Assembly (NCBI RefSeq): GCF_030848805.1
Contig: NC_092364.1
Coordinates: 10,875,650 to 10,939,649 of the forward strand
Direction: 5' to 3'
Origin: Temnothorax longispinosus
Lineage: Eukaryota > Arthropoda > Insecta > Hymenoptera > Formicidae
Length of the DNA: 64,000 bases
Below the pieces are notes generated by a model. That model did no database searches. It had not been told where the DNA came from and saw only the letters and a program-made list of their open reading frames with translations. Positions 24,301 to 34,179 of this stretch are shown one piece after another (position 1 is the stretch's first letter; each line of letters opens with the position of its first letter). The translations under genes and the position numbers were made by a program.

Positions 24301-24898
24301 AAATAATTCCAACGGCACTTTTTATTTATATCAATTGATTTAACAATGTTCCAAGTACATCTGGAAATTTTTTCAAGCTGATCGCACTCGTCAATTTAAA
24401 ATGGTAGACGATCAAAGTGTGTAGGGTCAGATTGACCCAGTGTTCTTCGTGAATAAAAAAATAGGTGTGTTCTCCAAGGGTTAAATTTAAAATACTCTTT
24501 GTTGACATTAGAATTTGTAGAAAATTCCTCAGTTGCCAAATAACAAGATTATCCATATTTTCCATACTGCTGCTCACAATACTAGATTTAAGCTATTCAA
24601 TTGTAATTTTTGAGGATTAAAACAGAATTTTTTTTTCTTCTTTCAGTGTGTGGCTATTAAAATACATCCCTTGTATCTAATGCTGCCAGCGGCTCTCTGC
24701 TGTTCCTTTTCGTTTCATCTACCAGTCGGTACCCCACCGAATGCAATTGCCAGTGCTGCGGGGCACATAAAGACAAAAGATTTTATGATCGCCGGTATCG
24801 GACCCAGTATCGTCACGCTCGTCGTCACTGCGGTGGCGTTTTCTACTTGGGGTACATATGTGTTTAATCTATCTGAATTCCCCGAATGGGCCACATAG
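14974..24898 (+). CDS. Indy: SLC13-family di/tricarboxylate transporter INDY
   Basis: This encodes a plasma-membrane carrier of citrate, succinate and related acids. Nine exons join in frame with consensus splice sites: 14974-15041, 15114-15231, 17639-17910, 18493-18607, 18675-18736, 18895-19020, 19770-20099, 20379-20757 and 24647-24898. They total 1722 nt, or 573 residues plus TAG, close to the fly INDY length. The start is the first ATG after an acceptor at 14961. Family marks are an N-terminal block LLLKFLAIYWRSFVVVLWPL, ALMAMFWVTEVLPLPITGMI, the first SNT substrate/ion motif (S170-N171-T172 in WISNTAATAMMIPI), GGIGTIVGSGTNLTLKG, FAENVTELTANVAVANIILP, and the C-terminal signature FHLPVGTPPNAIASAAG (about 513-527). 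Many hydrophobic helices are evident. In the second motif, Ala475 replaces the usual Ser before Asn476. Intron 2 (2.4 kb) and intron 8 (3.9 kb) are full of mobile elements, and intron 4 is only 67 bp. The reading frame looks functional. Confidence 0.95.
15285..16182. mobile_element. Inverted-repeat element in INDY intron 2
   Basis: The left end TAGGGAAGACCGGGGCGGAG is inverted at the right end (CTTCGCCCCGGTCTCCTCTA). The core CCGGGGCGAAGTCGTCA occurs four times in alternating orientation (about 15294, 15629, 15958, 16162). There is no transposase, and the open frames inside lack recognisable domains. It sits wholly between INDY exons 2 and 3. Confidence 0.65.
16183..17638. other. Rest of INDY intron 2
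   Basis: AT-rich intron sequence. It contains a diverged single arm (16945-17000) of the 13.8-kb foldback element and a diverged repeat at 17290-17370 shared with 10380-10460. Nothing else was recognised. Confidence 0.45.
19021..19769. other. INDY intron 6 with TA microsatellites
   Basis: Two TA runs (about 19252-19291 and 19506-19534) bracket a short region in which TCCGGGAC/TCCTGGAA-like motifs recur in both orientations (for example GTTCCGGGACTGTTTACG near 19308 and GTCCCGGAACATAC near 19480), suggesting a small decayed inverted-repeat element. Confidence 0.5.
21136..21346. mobile_element. 211-bp MITE, CAGGGTG ends with TA target
   Basis: CAGGGTGAATTTTAATGGAT begins the element and ATCCATTAAAATTCACCCTG ends it, flanked on both sides by TA(TA). 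The second arm blocks GTCCCAT and ATGGGAC also pair. Tc1/mariner-type target choice is inferred from the TA flanks. It sits in INDY intron 8. Confidence 0.8.
21769..23830. mobile_element. 2-kb inverted-repeat element hosting the tandem array
   Basis: The left arm (about 21769-21895) and the inverted right arm (about 23700-23830) share CATATAAATG, AAAGGTGTATTCTAC, GCAAAAAAGTT and AAAAATGCATC in the same order. Removing the internal array (22068-23531) leaves an element of about 600 bp. The outermost bases, CAGGGTGTAACAT, are less well conserved on the right. It lies within INDY intron 8. Confidence 0.6.
22068..23531 (+). mobile_element. Five head-to-tail Helitron-like non-autonomous units
   Basis: Unit spans are 22068-22380, 22381-22678, 22679-22976, 22977-23257 and 23258-23531 (313, 298, 298, 281 and 274 bp). 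Every unit begins TCCACTTTTAAAAAAGGCGT. Four end with a strong GCGCGCGCGAAGCGCGCGCG hairpin and TCTGTAGTGTCTAG. In the fifth unit the hairpin is shortened. A 5' TC, a 3' hairpin about 10 nt before CTAG (CTRR), and no inverted ends or target duplication are the hallmarks of rolling-circle Helitron-type elements. Left and right flanks are both T. Units 4 and 5 lack an internal GAGGTTAATCGTCCCGCG block. No Rep/helicase gene is present. A solitary relative lies at 35340-35518. Confidence 0.8.
23845..24480. mobile_element. piggyBac-like MITE (TTAA target) in INDY intron 8
   Basis: The element starts CCCTCGGAGAACACAC and ends GTGTGTTCTCCAAGGG between TTAA duplications (23841-23844, 24481-24484). 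CCC ends in TTAA are diagnostic of piggyBac-type elements. Subterminal near-palindromes GGTCAATTTGACCC (about 23872) and GGGTCAGATTGACCC (about 24424) flank the body. There is no transposase. Confidence 0.8.
23967..24132. mobile_element. Foldback element nested in the piggyBac-like MITE
   Basis: TTTTCCTAACGCGAGCGTAA pairs with the inverted TCACGCTCTTGTTAGGAAAA. Inner arms GCCGCTTTTCGCGCTTGTTT and the inverse surround a CCATTTCTCCACTAGTTGA palindrome. It may be an insertion or an integral part of the host MITE. Confidence 0.55.
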
Positions 24899-25140
24899 CA
24901 GTACTTACTCGGCATGTACCTTCTATTTGATATTTATTTATGATAATTATGATTTCATTCCGCCAAAGTACGAAGAATAATTTTTACAACGACAAGAGTA
25001 TTACTCGCACTATGTATTTTTTATTTTCTCCCCTAATCAAATTCATTTTCTACATATATTTTTATAAATTTAAAAGATATTCGATGCTTTAAGAAACAGC
25101 ATAATCGCAAAACTATCTTATGAAAAGAATATAGACTGTA
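24899..25140 (+). other. Probable INDY 3' UTR
   Basis: This AT-rich sequence follows the INDY stop codon. No canonical AATAAA is obvious before the MITE at 25141, so the transcript end is not defined here. Confidence 0.35.
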
Positions 25141-25477
25141 CACGGAAAGAATTTTTCGTTATATTTTACCCTTAAATTCACTACAAACTTGGGACAACTT
25201 GGCAACCAAAAAATTTTTTAAATATACAAGACATTTTACAAACAATGTCATAAAAATTACCAAGCAGATTGGTAAATTTTGAAAAATTATTGAAATTTCC
25301 TAAATATATTTTAGTAAAATTAATCAAACATATTTTATATTTTAATGTAATAGATATTAATATTTTTTATTATGGTAGATATTAATCAGAATAGCTTGCA
25401 TAAAATTCTTGGTGGTACATGTTGTCCCACAACTACCATGATTTCAGGGTAAATTTTAAGAGAAAATTCTCTCCGTG
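25141..25477. mobile_element. 337-bp MITE downstream of INDY
   Basis: CACGGAAAGAATTTTTCGTT and the inverted GAGAAAATTCTCTCCGTG form the ends. The next bases TTTTACCC and GGGTAAA also pair. A second pair, GGGACAACTTGG and TTGTCCCACAAC, lies inside. The flanks are TGTA and TAGA. Confidence 0.65.
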
Positions 25478-25990
25478 TAGATCAAATTATGTCTTATGTA
25501 TTATAACGTTATCGTAGGAAATTGCCATATTAAAAAAATAATAATAAGTGTATAATATCCCTTACAACAACTTTATTTGAAGTGAATTTTCATGAATTTT
25601 ATATTCGATATATAATAGCAAGTAAATTCTCAAATGACAAATCGCATTTTTAGACTTATAATTGATGCTTTAATTATTATCCCAGCAATCAAAAGTTAAT
25701 AACAATCGATACCAATCAAGAAGCAACTTATTTATATACTATATACTATTATAATAGTATATACTATATACTATTTATATACTATAAAATATTATACATT
25801 ATCATTCATTAAACATTACTATTATTATAAAAAATATACAGTGTTTTGTATATCTTGATTACTTGAGATATTTCTATTGGTTTTAATGATACAAAAAATA
25901 CTTATCAGAGAAAAAATTGCACTGTTCGAGGAGGCAATCAGAAGAGTGGAAAAAATCTATCATTGTACAGTTCGCGTAAACGTAGTATGT

Positions 25991-26446
25991 ACCCAGATAG
26001 CCAAGCGTGTCTGAGCAAAATTGCGCAAACCTGTGATTGCTTATGATGCTGGCAACTGGCCGTATATTTGCTTCAATTGATTTTGAGTAATTTAATATTT
26101 GAAGCAACACGCAGGCAACATTGGATATATGTATTGCCAGCAATTTATCAGCAAAAGAGCAGCATCAAATTTATTTCGCGTTGCTAGCAATATGACAGCA
26201 TTGTGATTTGATCCTATGAATTATTACAGCAACATGACAGCAACAGCTCGAATTTTGAATCAAACGATTTTAGACCGCAGCATGAGTTGCCAACAAGTTG
26301 CTGGCAAGTTGTTATACAAAATTGTTATATCGTGAAGGCATCAACTTGCCGACAAATGCGGACTCAGTTGCCACAATTCTGATAGTAACATATACTATGT
26401 TGTCGGCAACATGCCAGCAACAATGCAGACACATTGTTATCTGGGT
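25991..26446. mobile_element. MITE with ACCCAGATAG ends and GCTGGCAA-rich body
   Basis: ACCCAGATAGCCAAGCGTGTCTG at the left is matched by CAGACACATTGTTATCTGGGT at the right, with a likely ATGT duplication on both flanks (25987-25990, 26447-26450). The body repeatedly uses the words TTGCTGGCAA, GGCAACATG and CAGCAACA in both orientations. It is non-coding. Confidence 0.7.
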
Positions 26447-26540
26447 ATGTAGGTTTTCAACTTTTCATGCAAAGCAAGATCCATCCCACATTATCTCCTT
26501 CCTATACGCATAACGATATAAATTAATTATATATATTAGA

Positions 26541-26544
<4 letters not shown>

Positions 26545-26583
<39 letters not shown>
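26545..26583. repeat. (AT)n microsatellite
   Basis: About 18 AT units. Confidence 0.9.
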
Positions 26584-26690
26584 ATTTCATACGCTATTTC
26601 TGTATCGTAGCGTAGACTTACATGGTTATCATTCCGTCGATGTGAAATATTTCCTAACCTTTATGTCATCTTTGGCGCTTAATTAAATAA

Positions 26691-26818
26691 CCGTAAGAGT
26701 ATGCAGTAAGACGTAAACAGTAAACTATTGACCAACCACAGTCGATTATTCTTGTTGAATTGTAAAAATCCCATTAGCCAGTAGTTTACTGCTTACGTCT
26801 TACTGCATATTCTTACGG
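26691..26818. mobile_element. Short foldback MITE
   Basis: CCGTAAGAGTATGCAGTAAG pairs with the inverted CTTACTGCATATTCTTACGG. The arms (about 45 bp) also contain ACGTAAACAGTAAACTA and its inverse. Confidence 0.75.
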
Positions 26819-26823
26819 CTATT

Positions 26824-27443
26824 GTAGACGGTCCTTAACAAACGACGATTTTTGTTTTTCAAACCATCGTTTTTACACAAAAAGATATCAAATAAGTATA
26901 ATAATTCCATTAAATATAAGATGAGAAACCTAAACTTAACATTTACCATATAAAATATGTTTCAAATACGTAGATATATATTCTGTATATGGAATCTTCG
27001 TGTCCATGCGCGCAATCATTGAAAAAATTATAAATATTAAATTTACGCAACTCTTACTCACCGTCCACGTTAAAATCACAATCGATGCCTTCCATTTTTC
27101 CCACTATTTTACCGGTGTTTTATACAGAAGTTAGATATCTGAAGTTAGGAAACACTTGACTGCAATAAAAATGTTAACAACACTTCACTAAATTATACTA
27201 GCAAAATTTAAAAATCTGCAAGGTTAATAAATAACGAAATAAAATTGAAACAATTTTCAAACTATAATTTATTTTGTTCTATTAAAAACGAATATAACCT
27301 ACAAAAATGACACGTCTTGTTATCATTGAACTATGACCAGTGACCACGTACTTCTATTGGCACATGCATCGTGCAGCCGGACTGCACACGGGCTCACGGG
27401 ACGCGGTAAGCGTAAAGGTAGGTTTTCATGGGCAGTGTAATTA
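26824..27443. other. Intergenic, no feature
   Basis: No gene or repeat was recognised. A short GC-rich patch (27350-27415) contains CGTGCAGCCGGACTGCAC, a small imperfect palindrome. Confidence 0.4.
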
Positions 27444-27943
27444 AAGGCCATTGCACGTAACAAAGTTTTAAGCCCCTTGCACAATGCCAGGCAACAGGCA
27501 ATAGGAACAGGAAATAACCAAAAAATCGTTAATTACAACCTAAAAAATTCGAGTGCTATGATTGGTCACATAGTCCAAAGGCAGGACTGAAGGCGTCTAC
27601 GCTCCTGACCCGATAGGAGCAACCAAAAAAAAAAAAAGTGCTATGATTGGTTGGCAACAGGCAATAGGCACAGAATTTCCAACGTGATGGAAACTCCGTG
27701 TCTATTGCCTGTGTCACTGTTTATTTCTGCATTTATACATGATTTCTGATTTCTATTCCCTGTTCCTATTGCCTGTTGCCTAGCATTGTGCAAGGGGCTT
27801 TAGTTTTAATCGTAAGGCCGTAAGAAAATAGACCAATCACACTTGATTATTCTTCAAGCGCGAGGAGAATAATCGACTGTGATTGGTCTATTTTCTTACA
27901 ACCTTACGATTATGACTAAAACTTTGTTACGTGCAATGGCCTT
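27444..27943. mobile_element. Outer MITE with TTA duplication (split by a second MITE)
   Basis: AAGGCCATTGCACGTAACAAAGTTTTA at the left is inverted at the right end (ACTTTGTTACGTGCAATGGCCTT). TTA flanks both sides (27441-27443, 27944-27946). Inner arms GACCAATCACACTTGATTATTC and the inverse fold back. Subtracting the inserted element restores a foldback of about 170 bp. Confidence 0.75.
27471..27799. mobile_element. Nested MITE with TTA duplication
   Basis: AGCCCCTTGCACAATGCCAG and its inverted partner CTAGCATTGTGCAAGGGGCT end the element. TTA lies at 27468-27470 and 27800-27802. Its arms contain GGCAACAGGCAATAGGAACAG, a motif shared with the 10809-10934 hairpin MITE, so the two are one family of different lengths. 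Confidence 0.8.
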
Positions 27944-28033
27944 TTAACGCACAAGCTTTGGCATATCCTGATCTGTCAGGTCGGGGACTACGACCGTCGT
28001 ATATCGCTACGCCATGGGAACTCAGTGCACATT

Positions 28034-28161
28034 GGGCGCGTTCAGCAGAACAAACCGCTCAGTAGCAATCGAACGTGATTGGCTCTTACTTTTAGACCCA
28101 ACAAATCAACGTAGCGTGTTGATAAGACAACACTCAACAGTTGTGTCTGCTGAACGCGGCC
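28034..28161. mobile_element. 128-bp MITE with ATT duplication
   Basis: GGGCGCGTTCAGCAGAACA and TGTCTGCTGAACGCGGCC are the inverted ends, with ATT on both sides. The flanks CAGTGCAC and AAAGCCGTTGTA match an uninterrupted copy near 1290-1312 (CAGTGCACATTAATTAAAGCC), giving an approximate empty site. Confidence 0.7.
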
Positions 28162-28164
28162 ATT

Positions 28165-29113
28165 AAAGCCGTTGTATGTACACTGATAAAGTAAAATGCA
28201 AATATTTCGACTGATAAAATACCCAATATATATTTTACCAAGATATATTTATTCAGAATACGGGCCTAAACGCGAATATAGATGAAATTATGTTCAATCG
28301 ACGCGTTTTTGCACGAAATAAAATAATCTGCCAGATAAACGCGGCGGTCTGCCTCGTGAATCAAGATATTAATCGTTACAGTTGACGACTATTTTAGGTT
28401 AGAAAATCTGACATCGACGAAATGGAGTGATACGAGCATGCGCTTTGGTGACTTGCGCATCATAATTATATATTAAAATAGACCGCGTTAGATAACAAAA
28501 CCCAATTAATATATTTTCATATATGTTAAATTAATAGCATGTGTTTTGTATATATATTATACATTTTATACATTTGTTATTATAATAAATAATGTATTTC
28601 ACGTTAATTATTTTGTAGTAATTTAGAATACAAGCCCAACCTCCAATACTGATAAAATTATTTGAATAAAGTAAAGCGCGCCACTAACCTATAGGTTATT
28701 TACGTTTTTCTTAATAAATACTGTAGATAATTATTTTGTAAAGGTGGAGCAAATTCAAACGAAAAGGAAGCAATTTTTCTGTACCTGTAAATCTACAAAT
28801 TCTAATGATTTTCGCTTATATTAACGTTTACATTATTGTTAACTTTATCATTTATTTATAAAAAAAGTAAAATGGAGCAAATTATGGAAAATGCATATTA
28901 TGAAGAAGCAAATTAAGCAGATTTTTTTCATGCGTGTTTCATTACTGTAGAGATCGCTGGCTGGGAGCTTGTGGGCGTTGTCCCCGTTCGTGTCAAAATC
29001 AAGGCCGGTATTCATCCGGTATTCATAATCAGCTAGATCTTATTTCAAGACTGTCTTAAGGGGATGCTAAGGGCCTAAGCAGAATGGCTGTTTTGGCAGT
29101 TTTGTATGCCTTA
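28165..29113. repeat. Remnants of dispersed repeats flanking the Harbinger insertion
   Basis: 28195-28255 is the inverse of part of the 1195-1634 MITE. 28285-28350 (GACGCGTTTTTGCACGAAA and neighbours) recurs at 35210-35290 and inverted at 40835-40915. 29070-29110 (GGGCCTAAGCAGAATGGCTG) recurs at 40949-40990 without an insertion. The stretch is a mosaic of repeat pieces with no gene. Confidence 0.55.
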
Positions 29114-29280
29114 GGTTGCGGCCTAGTAAGCGCTACCAAATGCTCCAAACGCCACGCTCTAAGTGCTATGAAAGGAGCGGTCCACGAACGCTTCGAGTGC
29201 TACAATCGCTATACAAGTGGACCAGGCTGTAGCACTTGTAGCAGTGATAGCATGTGATTAGCACAATAACGTAAATCAGA

Positions 29281-31044
29281 ATGGAACGTAATATACCGAT
29301 AATACCTATTGTAATAGCTAGTATGGATGTTTTTGATATTCCATCTTTATTCGAAGATGATGAAGATGATGTAATATATAATGCATGTATAAAATCAGTA
29401 ATAGAAAAAGGTAAAACAAAACGGGAAAATATTCCTAAAATTGAGGGTTACGTGGAAAATATTGTCCCGTCACTTAGTGCAATGGAGTTTAAAAGCCATT
29501 TTAGGTAAAATTAATTCTATTATCTTCTTTTATTACAATTTATTCCTCATATATTTCTTTTATTATAATTTCTTTTTATTACATATTTCTTTTATTACAA
29601 TTTCTATTATTACCTATCCTCCGTATTAAACGCTCATAAAAACATTCCTTTATTTTTAGAATGTTGCCAGAGACATTTGAGTTTGTCTTAGGACAGATTG
29701 CAGAACGATTGCAAAGAACTGCAAATGGTAATGAAATGATATCACCAGAAAAACAATTTTTAATTGCTTTATGGCGTATGGCAACGCCAGATTCTTACAG
29801 GTATGAATCATACTCTGTAATATTAATAAATGATCATAAATTTAAAAAGCATGTACGAATCCTACGTTTCCAACATTTACATGTGTAAGCAGACACATAT
29901 GATCATAAAAGGCGATTTTTGGCGACTCTGGTATAAGCAACCAAAGGATACCAAATTGCACCAGAACCAATAGCAACCACCGATAGCAACTTTGATACAT
30001 GTACCAAACCATACCAAACAATCGCCAAAAATTGCTTAAACTACTTATAAACAAAACCAATTATACTTTTAAAAATACAGGAATAAATATAAAAATGTTT
30101 ATATTTCTTTTACTACCAGTAACACAGTACAAAGTAAAATATTACGAACCTGAGCTTGGATGGAATAATGTGCTTTTCTGTTAATTTAATTAACATATTT
30201 TAGATCAATACACACTAGATTTGGAGTAGGAAAAGCTACAGCTATAAGAGCGGTACGACGAGTTACTCAAGCATTATGTGGTCTTGCTTCAATATTTATA
30301 CAATGGCCGACAGAAGAAAAGATTGAAGAAATTAAGCAAGGTTTTTCTCACGTTGGTGCCTTTCCAGGAACTATTGGAGCAATAGATGGCACACATATTA
30401 ATATACCAGCTCCTAAGAAAAATCCAGAGGCTTATATTAACAGAAAAGGACATTATTCCATTCAAGCCCAGGTTTACAATTTTTTAGTTTGTACTATGTT
30501 ACTGGTAATAAAAAAGTATAAGTATTTTTAAATTTATTCTTGTATGTTTTAAGTATAATTGCTCTTGGTTGTAGGTTGTTTGTGATCATATGCGTGTGTT
30601 TACACATATAAATGTTGGAAACGTAGGATCCGTACATGATGCTCGTGTATTCAGGTTATCAACTTTGCAAGACTATATTGCAGACCCATCAAAATTTCCT
30701 AATGATAGCCATTTAATAGGTGATGCTGCTTATCCCCTTTCGAAACAATTAATGGTACCATATTACCGGAAAGAGCTATTGGCTTACTTAAGGGACGCTG
30801 GAAAAGCCTTCTTCATTATTTGGCGATAGAAAGTGTCGAGCGCATTCCTTATCATATTCTAGCATGCTGTGTGTTGCATAACATTTGTTTGATGAGAAAT
30901 GATGAAATGGAAGCAATGGTCTTATTGTTGGATACTGAAGTTGTGTTTCCTGAAACGCGAGTGCAAAATACAGAGCATAATAGAGGTGAAGCAGAGGCTA
31001 AGAGAAATCTCATATGTGCAACACTTCGTATGAGATATGTGTGA
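29281..31044 (+). pseudogene. Harbinger transposase (DDE nuclease), damaged
   Basis: This DDE nuclease-type transposase excises and reinserts the element. Exons with good splice sites are 29281-29504, 29660-29800, 30204-30471 and 30575-31044. Motifs in order: an N-terminal helical region ending MEFKSHFR, FLIALWRMATPDSYR, RFGVGKATAIRAVRRVTQAL (helix-turn-helix-like), GTIGAIDGTHI (first Asp), DHMRVFTHINVGNVGSVHDA, LIGDAAYPL (second Asp), and ERAIGLLKGRWKSL (Glu) with AIESVERIPYHIL at the C end. Just after LMVPYY (about 30765) the linker that normally separates the second Asp from the Glu is missing and the frame shifts, so the published-type reading frame ends early at 30829 and the C end continues in another frame. 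Introns are 155-403 bp. The copy is not functional as read. Confidence 0.85.
29838..29905 (-). pseudogene. Inverted fragment of Harbinger transposase coding DNA
   Basis: On the minus strand this intron segment encodes YDHMCLLTHVNVGNVGFVH, a diverged match to the exon-4 peptide DHMRVFTHINVGNVGSVH at about 30587-30640, which is on the plus strand. It is therefore an inverted partial copy of a related transposase lying in intron 2 of the gene. Confidence 0.7.
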
Positions 31045-31703
31045 AGGATAGTGATATTATATGTTAAATAATATATTATTGTGATATTTTATGTTTGCGA
31101 CCAAAATGCAAGAGTATTTATATGTATGGTTTAACATTATAAATTAATAATTAAAGTTACGCTATATAATCACAATTTAGACTTTTATTTCTTCTATTAA
31201 TTACATACAAAATATTTTTGTACTTTTTATTAAACGCTTTTTGACTATAATTTCAAATACTCATATAAAACGAATCTGAGTTAAATAATATTTTCTATAG
31301 TCAAGATAATCGTATGTATTGATACATAAAATATTCTAATACTGATAAATATGTTAATAACAAAAGAGTGAAATGGAAATTGCTTTAAGCGAACAAATAA
31401 GAATACTTAGAATCAAGTAACACTGTGTAATACAATGAAAAAATTAGAAGCAACTCTTAATACTTTATCTATTTAGACTAATATCACAAAAATAAGAAAA
31501 CAAATAATACTTTTCGATTATAAGACCATTTTTAGTTGCAATATTTCATGTTTTACATTAAAAAAAAATATAAATATATATATATATTTCCTATTAATAT
31601 TAATTAATATCTCATTTCTTAAGTTTAGTATTTCTTTGCAGTATTTATTATATATTAAGTATTATATTCAGTATTGTTTAGTATTATATATTTCTTATAT
31701 TTA
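31045..31703. other. AT-rich centre of the Harbinger element
   Basis: This is the space between the convergent genes. No further coding sequence is recognisable. Confidence 0.5.
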
Positions 31704-31842
31704 TGTTCGTTTTTACCAACGTCGTTTAACTTGAACCTTAGTTCAATTCACCCTTTGTCTCTTTCTAATGGACTCCCTTAGAAACAGGCAAAGAGTGAAT
31801 TGAACTAAGGTTTAAGTTAAACAACGTTGGTGAAAACGGACA
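31704..31842. mobile_element. MITE with TTA duplication inside the Harbinger element
   Basis: TGTTCGTTTTTACCAACG and CGTTGGTGAAAACGGACA are the inverted ends, flanked by TTA at 31701-31703 and 31843-31845. Inner arms AACCTTAGTTCAATTCAC and the inverse pair closely. Confidence 0.8.
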
Positions 31843-31981
31843 TTAATATTAATGTGTTTGTTATATGTAATGTTAACGTAAAATATTGCAATTAAAATAT
31901 GAAAATAAAAACTATCTTTGCTTTGGTTTAAAAAAAAAATTATTGGTATAAGAATTGCACTTATTGTGCCAACAAAATTTA

Positions 31982-33318
31982 TTACATTTTGTTGGCAATG
32001 CTTTCTAAAATATGTAACAGTCGCTCTTGTCTTGCCGCAGTCTCTTCATACATATTTTTTCTTTCTTCCTTATTTTCTTTCGCAATTGCAACCAGATCTT
32101 CCAAAGCAGTTTCTTCAACTTTCTTACTTAAAACCAAGATAAGACAATGAAAAATCCATTCATTATGTATCCATATTGTATAAAATAATTAAGTAATTTG
32201 CAAAATTTTCTTCATGTAACAATTTTTACTTACGTTTTTTAGGTCTTTTATTAGTAGAAGTAAGTAAGGATGGTGATAGACATCTCTGGAGATGGAGATG
32301 TGGTGTCACTGTTGCTGCAAATAGAACTTCCAGATGGGATGTCATTTGCAGAATCCAAAGTTAGAATTGGATTCATCCATGGTTTATGGCCAAACATTTC
32401 GTCCATAATCTGTAAAATAACATACATAGTTGGATTCTCAGTTATATAATTTAATTTCTATTCTTAATCTGACAGTGAATAAATATTGAAGATACATACT
32501 TCGAAGAAAGGCCAAGTGCGCCTGTTGTTGCCACTTTTAGCGTTGTGGTCTTTAATGTTTTTATATGTTTTTTTTAAACTGTGAAATTTGCTTTTACATT
32601 GGGGTCCTGTAATGTTGTAGGACTTTTCCTTTAATATTTGAGAAATTATTTCCCAAAATTTCTTTACGGATACTTTTCCTTTGATCAACAGGTCTTCACG
32701 ATCCTTGTATGCTGCCAACAATAACCTGACTGCTTGGTTTACCCATCTAAAACCATCTGAAAAAATAAATGTTACACACATATATATTATATTAAAAACT
32801 CATTTAAACTTTACTTGAAATAATAAATACGAGACACAGCATACCATTTTGTAAGTTTCACTATCATCGACAGCTTCTTTTTCTGTTGTATCATCGCTTT
32901 CTCTTAAATTTTTCTTTGCGTTTTCCAGGAATTTGGTACGGTATGTTAAATCTAAGAAAAGGGAAGAGATATTTTGTACTGACAAATTACACATATACTA
33001 CGTTTACGCGAGCGTTACTTCTGTAGTAACTTACGATAATTCCTTCGCTTAAACGGGATTTTCCTTCGCGTAAACGGGATTTTGTAGTAATTTACGATAA
33101 TTTACTCCGCGTAAACGGGTGAATTATCATAAGTTACTACAGAAGTAACACTCGCGTAAACGTAGTAATAGTTTCCTAACCTAATTTTCCTACATATATT
33201 CAGAAATGCATGCAATACTTATGGAATATATACCGTCTGCACGAACATAATCTTCTTCTGTCACATTTAATACATATATATCACCACTTTCTTCATCAAG
33301 CAATTGCAATTTCAGCAT
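31982..33318 (-). pseudogene. Myb/SANT-like accessory protein of the Harbinger element
   Basis: Harbinger elements encode a second DNA-binding protein that helps the transposase reach the nucleus and the ends. Minus-strand exons are approximately 33318-33234 (MLKLQLLDEESGDIYVLNVT), 32951-32845 (DLTYRTKFLENAKKNLRE), 32756-32500 (the Myb/SANT-like trihelix with FRWVNQAVRLLLAAYKD, KKFWEIISQIL, GPQCKSKFHSLKKTYKNIKD and WPFFE), 32409-32234 (MDEMFGHKPWMNP) and about 32130-31982 (KVEETALEDLVAIAKENKE, then an amphipathic helix ending in SIANKM). Exons 1-2 and 3-4 join in phase. The joins between exons 2-3 and 4-5 need a frame change, so the gene appears decayed. It is convergent with the transposase. 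A MITE (32998-33165) occupies intron 1. Confidence 0.7.
32998..33165. mobile_element. Foldback MITE in the Myb-like gene intron
   Basis: CTACGTTTACGCGAGCGTTA and TAACACTCGCGTAAACGTAG are the ends, flanked by TA. The inner arms AGTAACTTACGATAAT and the inverse are followed by a CGCGTAAACGGG repeat in the loop. Confidence 0.75.
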
Positions 33319-33678
33319 TTTGATATTTTCAATACTACACAACAACACTACAACCGTCCGTATTCGAATCAATCTGATTTCAGATTTCTGCAACGCTACA
33401 GTTAACCCACCTCATGAGGAAGGGCATTTGGAGCGTCTTGGGGTCCGTTCCGTTTCACGCATTGAGCGCATGAACTGCATGGACAACCGTTCCGTTTCAG
33501 GTAATGCGCGCATTAGTGGCGCATAGGATTCCCTAGAATCCCCCCACCTCTAACGCATCAAGGGCGCATCGGCTACTACAACTCGGACTTGAAGCAGTTA
33601 ATGCGCGCATGCGCAGATGCGTATTTACCTCTAATAACATAACCTTTTACTCAAGAAGAAGAAGTATCACAGAACACG

Positions 33679-33913
33679 ATGGAGGAATTAGTAGAATTTC
33701 CCGTGTTAGTGGATGACGAATTATTAACCTTAGTCGTAAATAAAGAAACCGCGTCAAGAGCATCAGGAGGTAAAATTGAAATTTTTATGTTTTTTTTAAT
33801 AAATTGTATTTTTGTATTAATATTGCTTCCTCATAGAGGAGCTTTGTGAGCGAAGGTTTCTCCTGGACCAATTACTCCAAGCACCATTTCAAATGTTGCA
33901 GGAAACATTCTAA
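33679..33913 (+). CDS. Mini accessory ORF of the nested Harbinger element
   Basis: Two exons, 33679-33769 and 33837-33913, join in frame (G at the end of exon 1 plus AG) to a 55-residue acidic then helical peptide. It runs from MEELVEFPVLVDDELLTLVV to LCERRFLLDQLLQAPFQML. There is no Myb or MADF domain. By position and by its C-terminal leucine-rich helix it looks like the fused N and C ends of a Harbinger accessory protein whose DNA-binding middle was deleted. The origin is inference, and whether it is expressed is unknown. Confidence 0.45.
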
Positions 33914-34179
33914 AATAGAGAAGTTTAACTGATAAAATCTAATAAAAACAAATAATTTTGTAAAAATTAATTTTATAAAAACTTCATTAATTTTTGAAAA
34001 ATAAGAACATGAAATAAATAAAAAAATTGGTTAAGTAATTAATTATTTTGATTAAGTAATTATGTTAATTAAATATTTACAAAATTAATTGTTTTTATTA
34101 TATTTTAATAATGGTGTTTTGGAATAATCGGAGTAAAAAAATTAATTTATGTTCTCATTTTTTAAATACAAAAATATAA

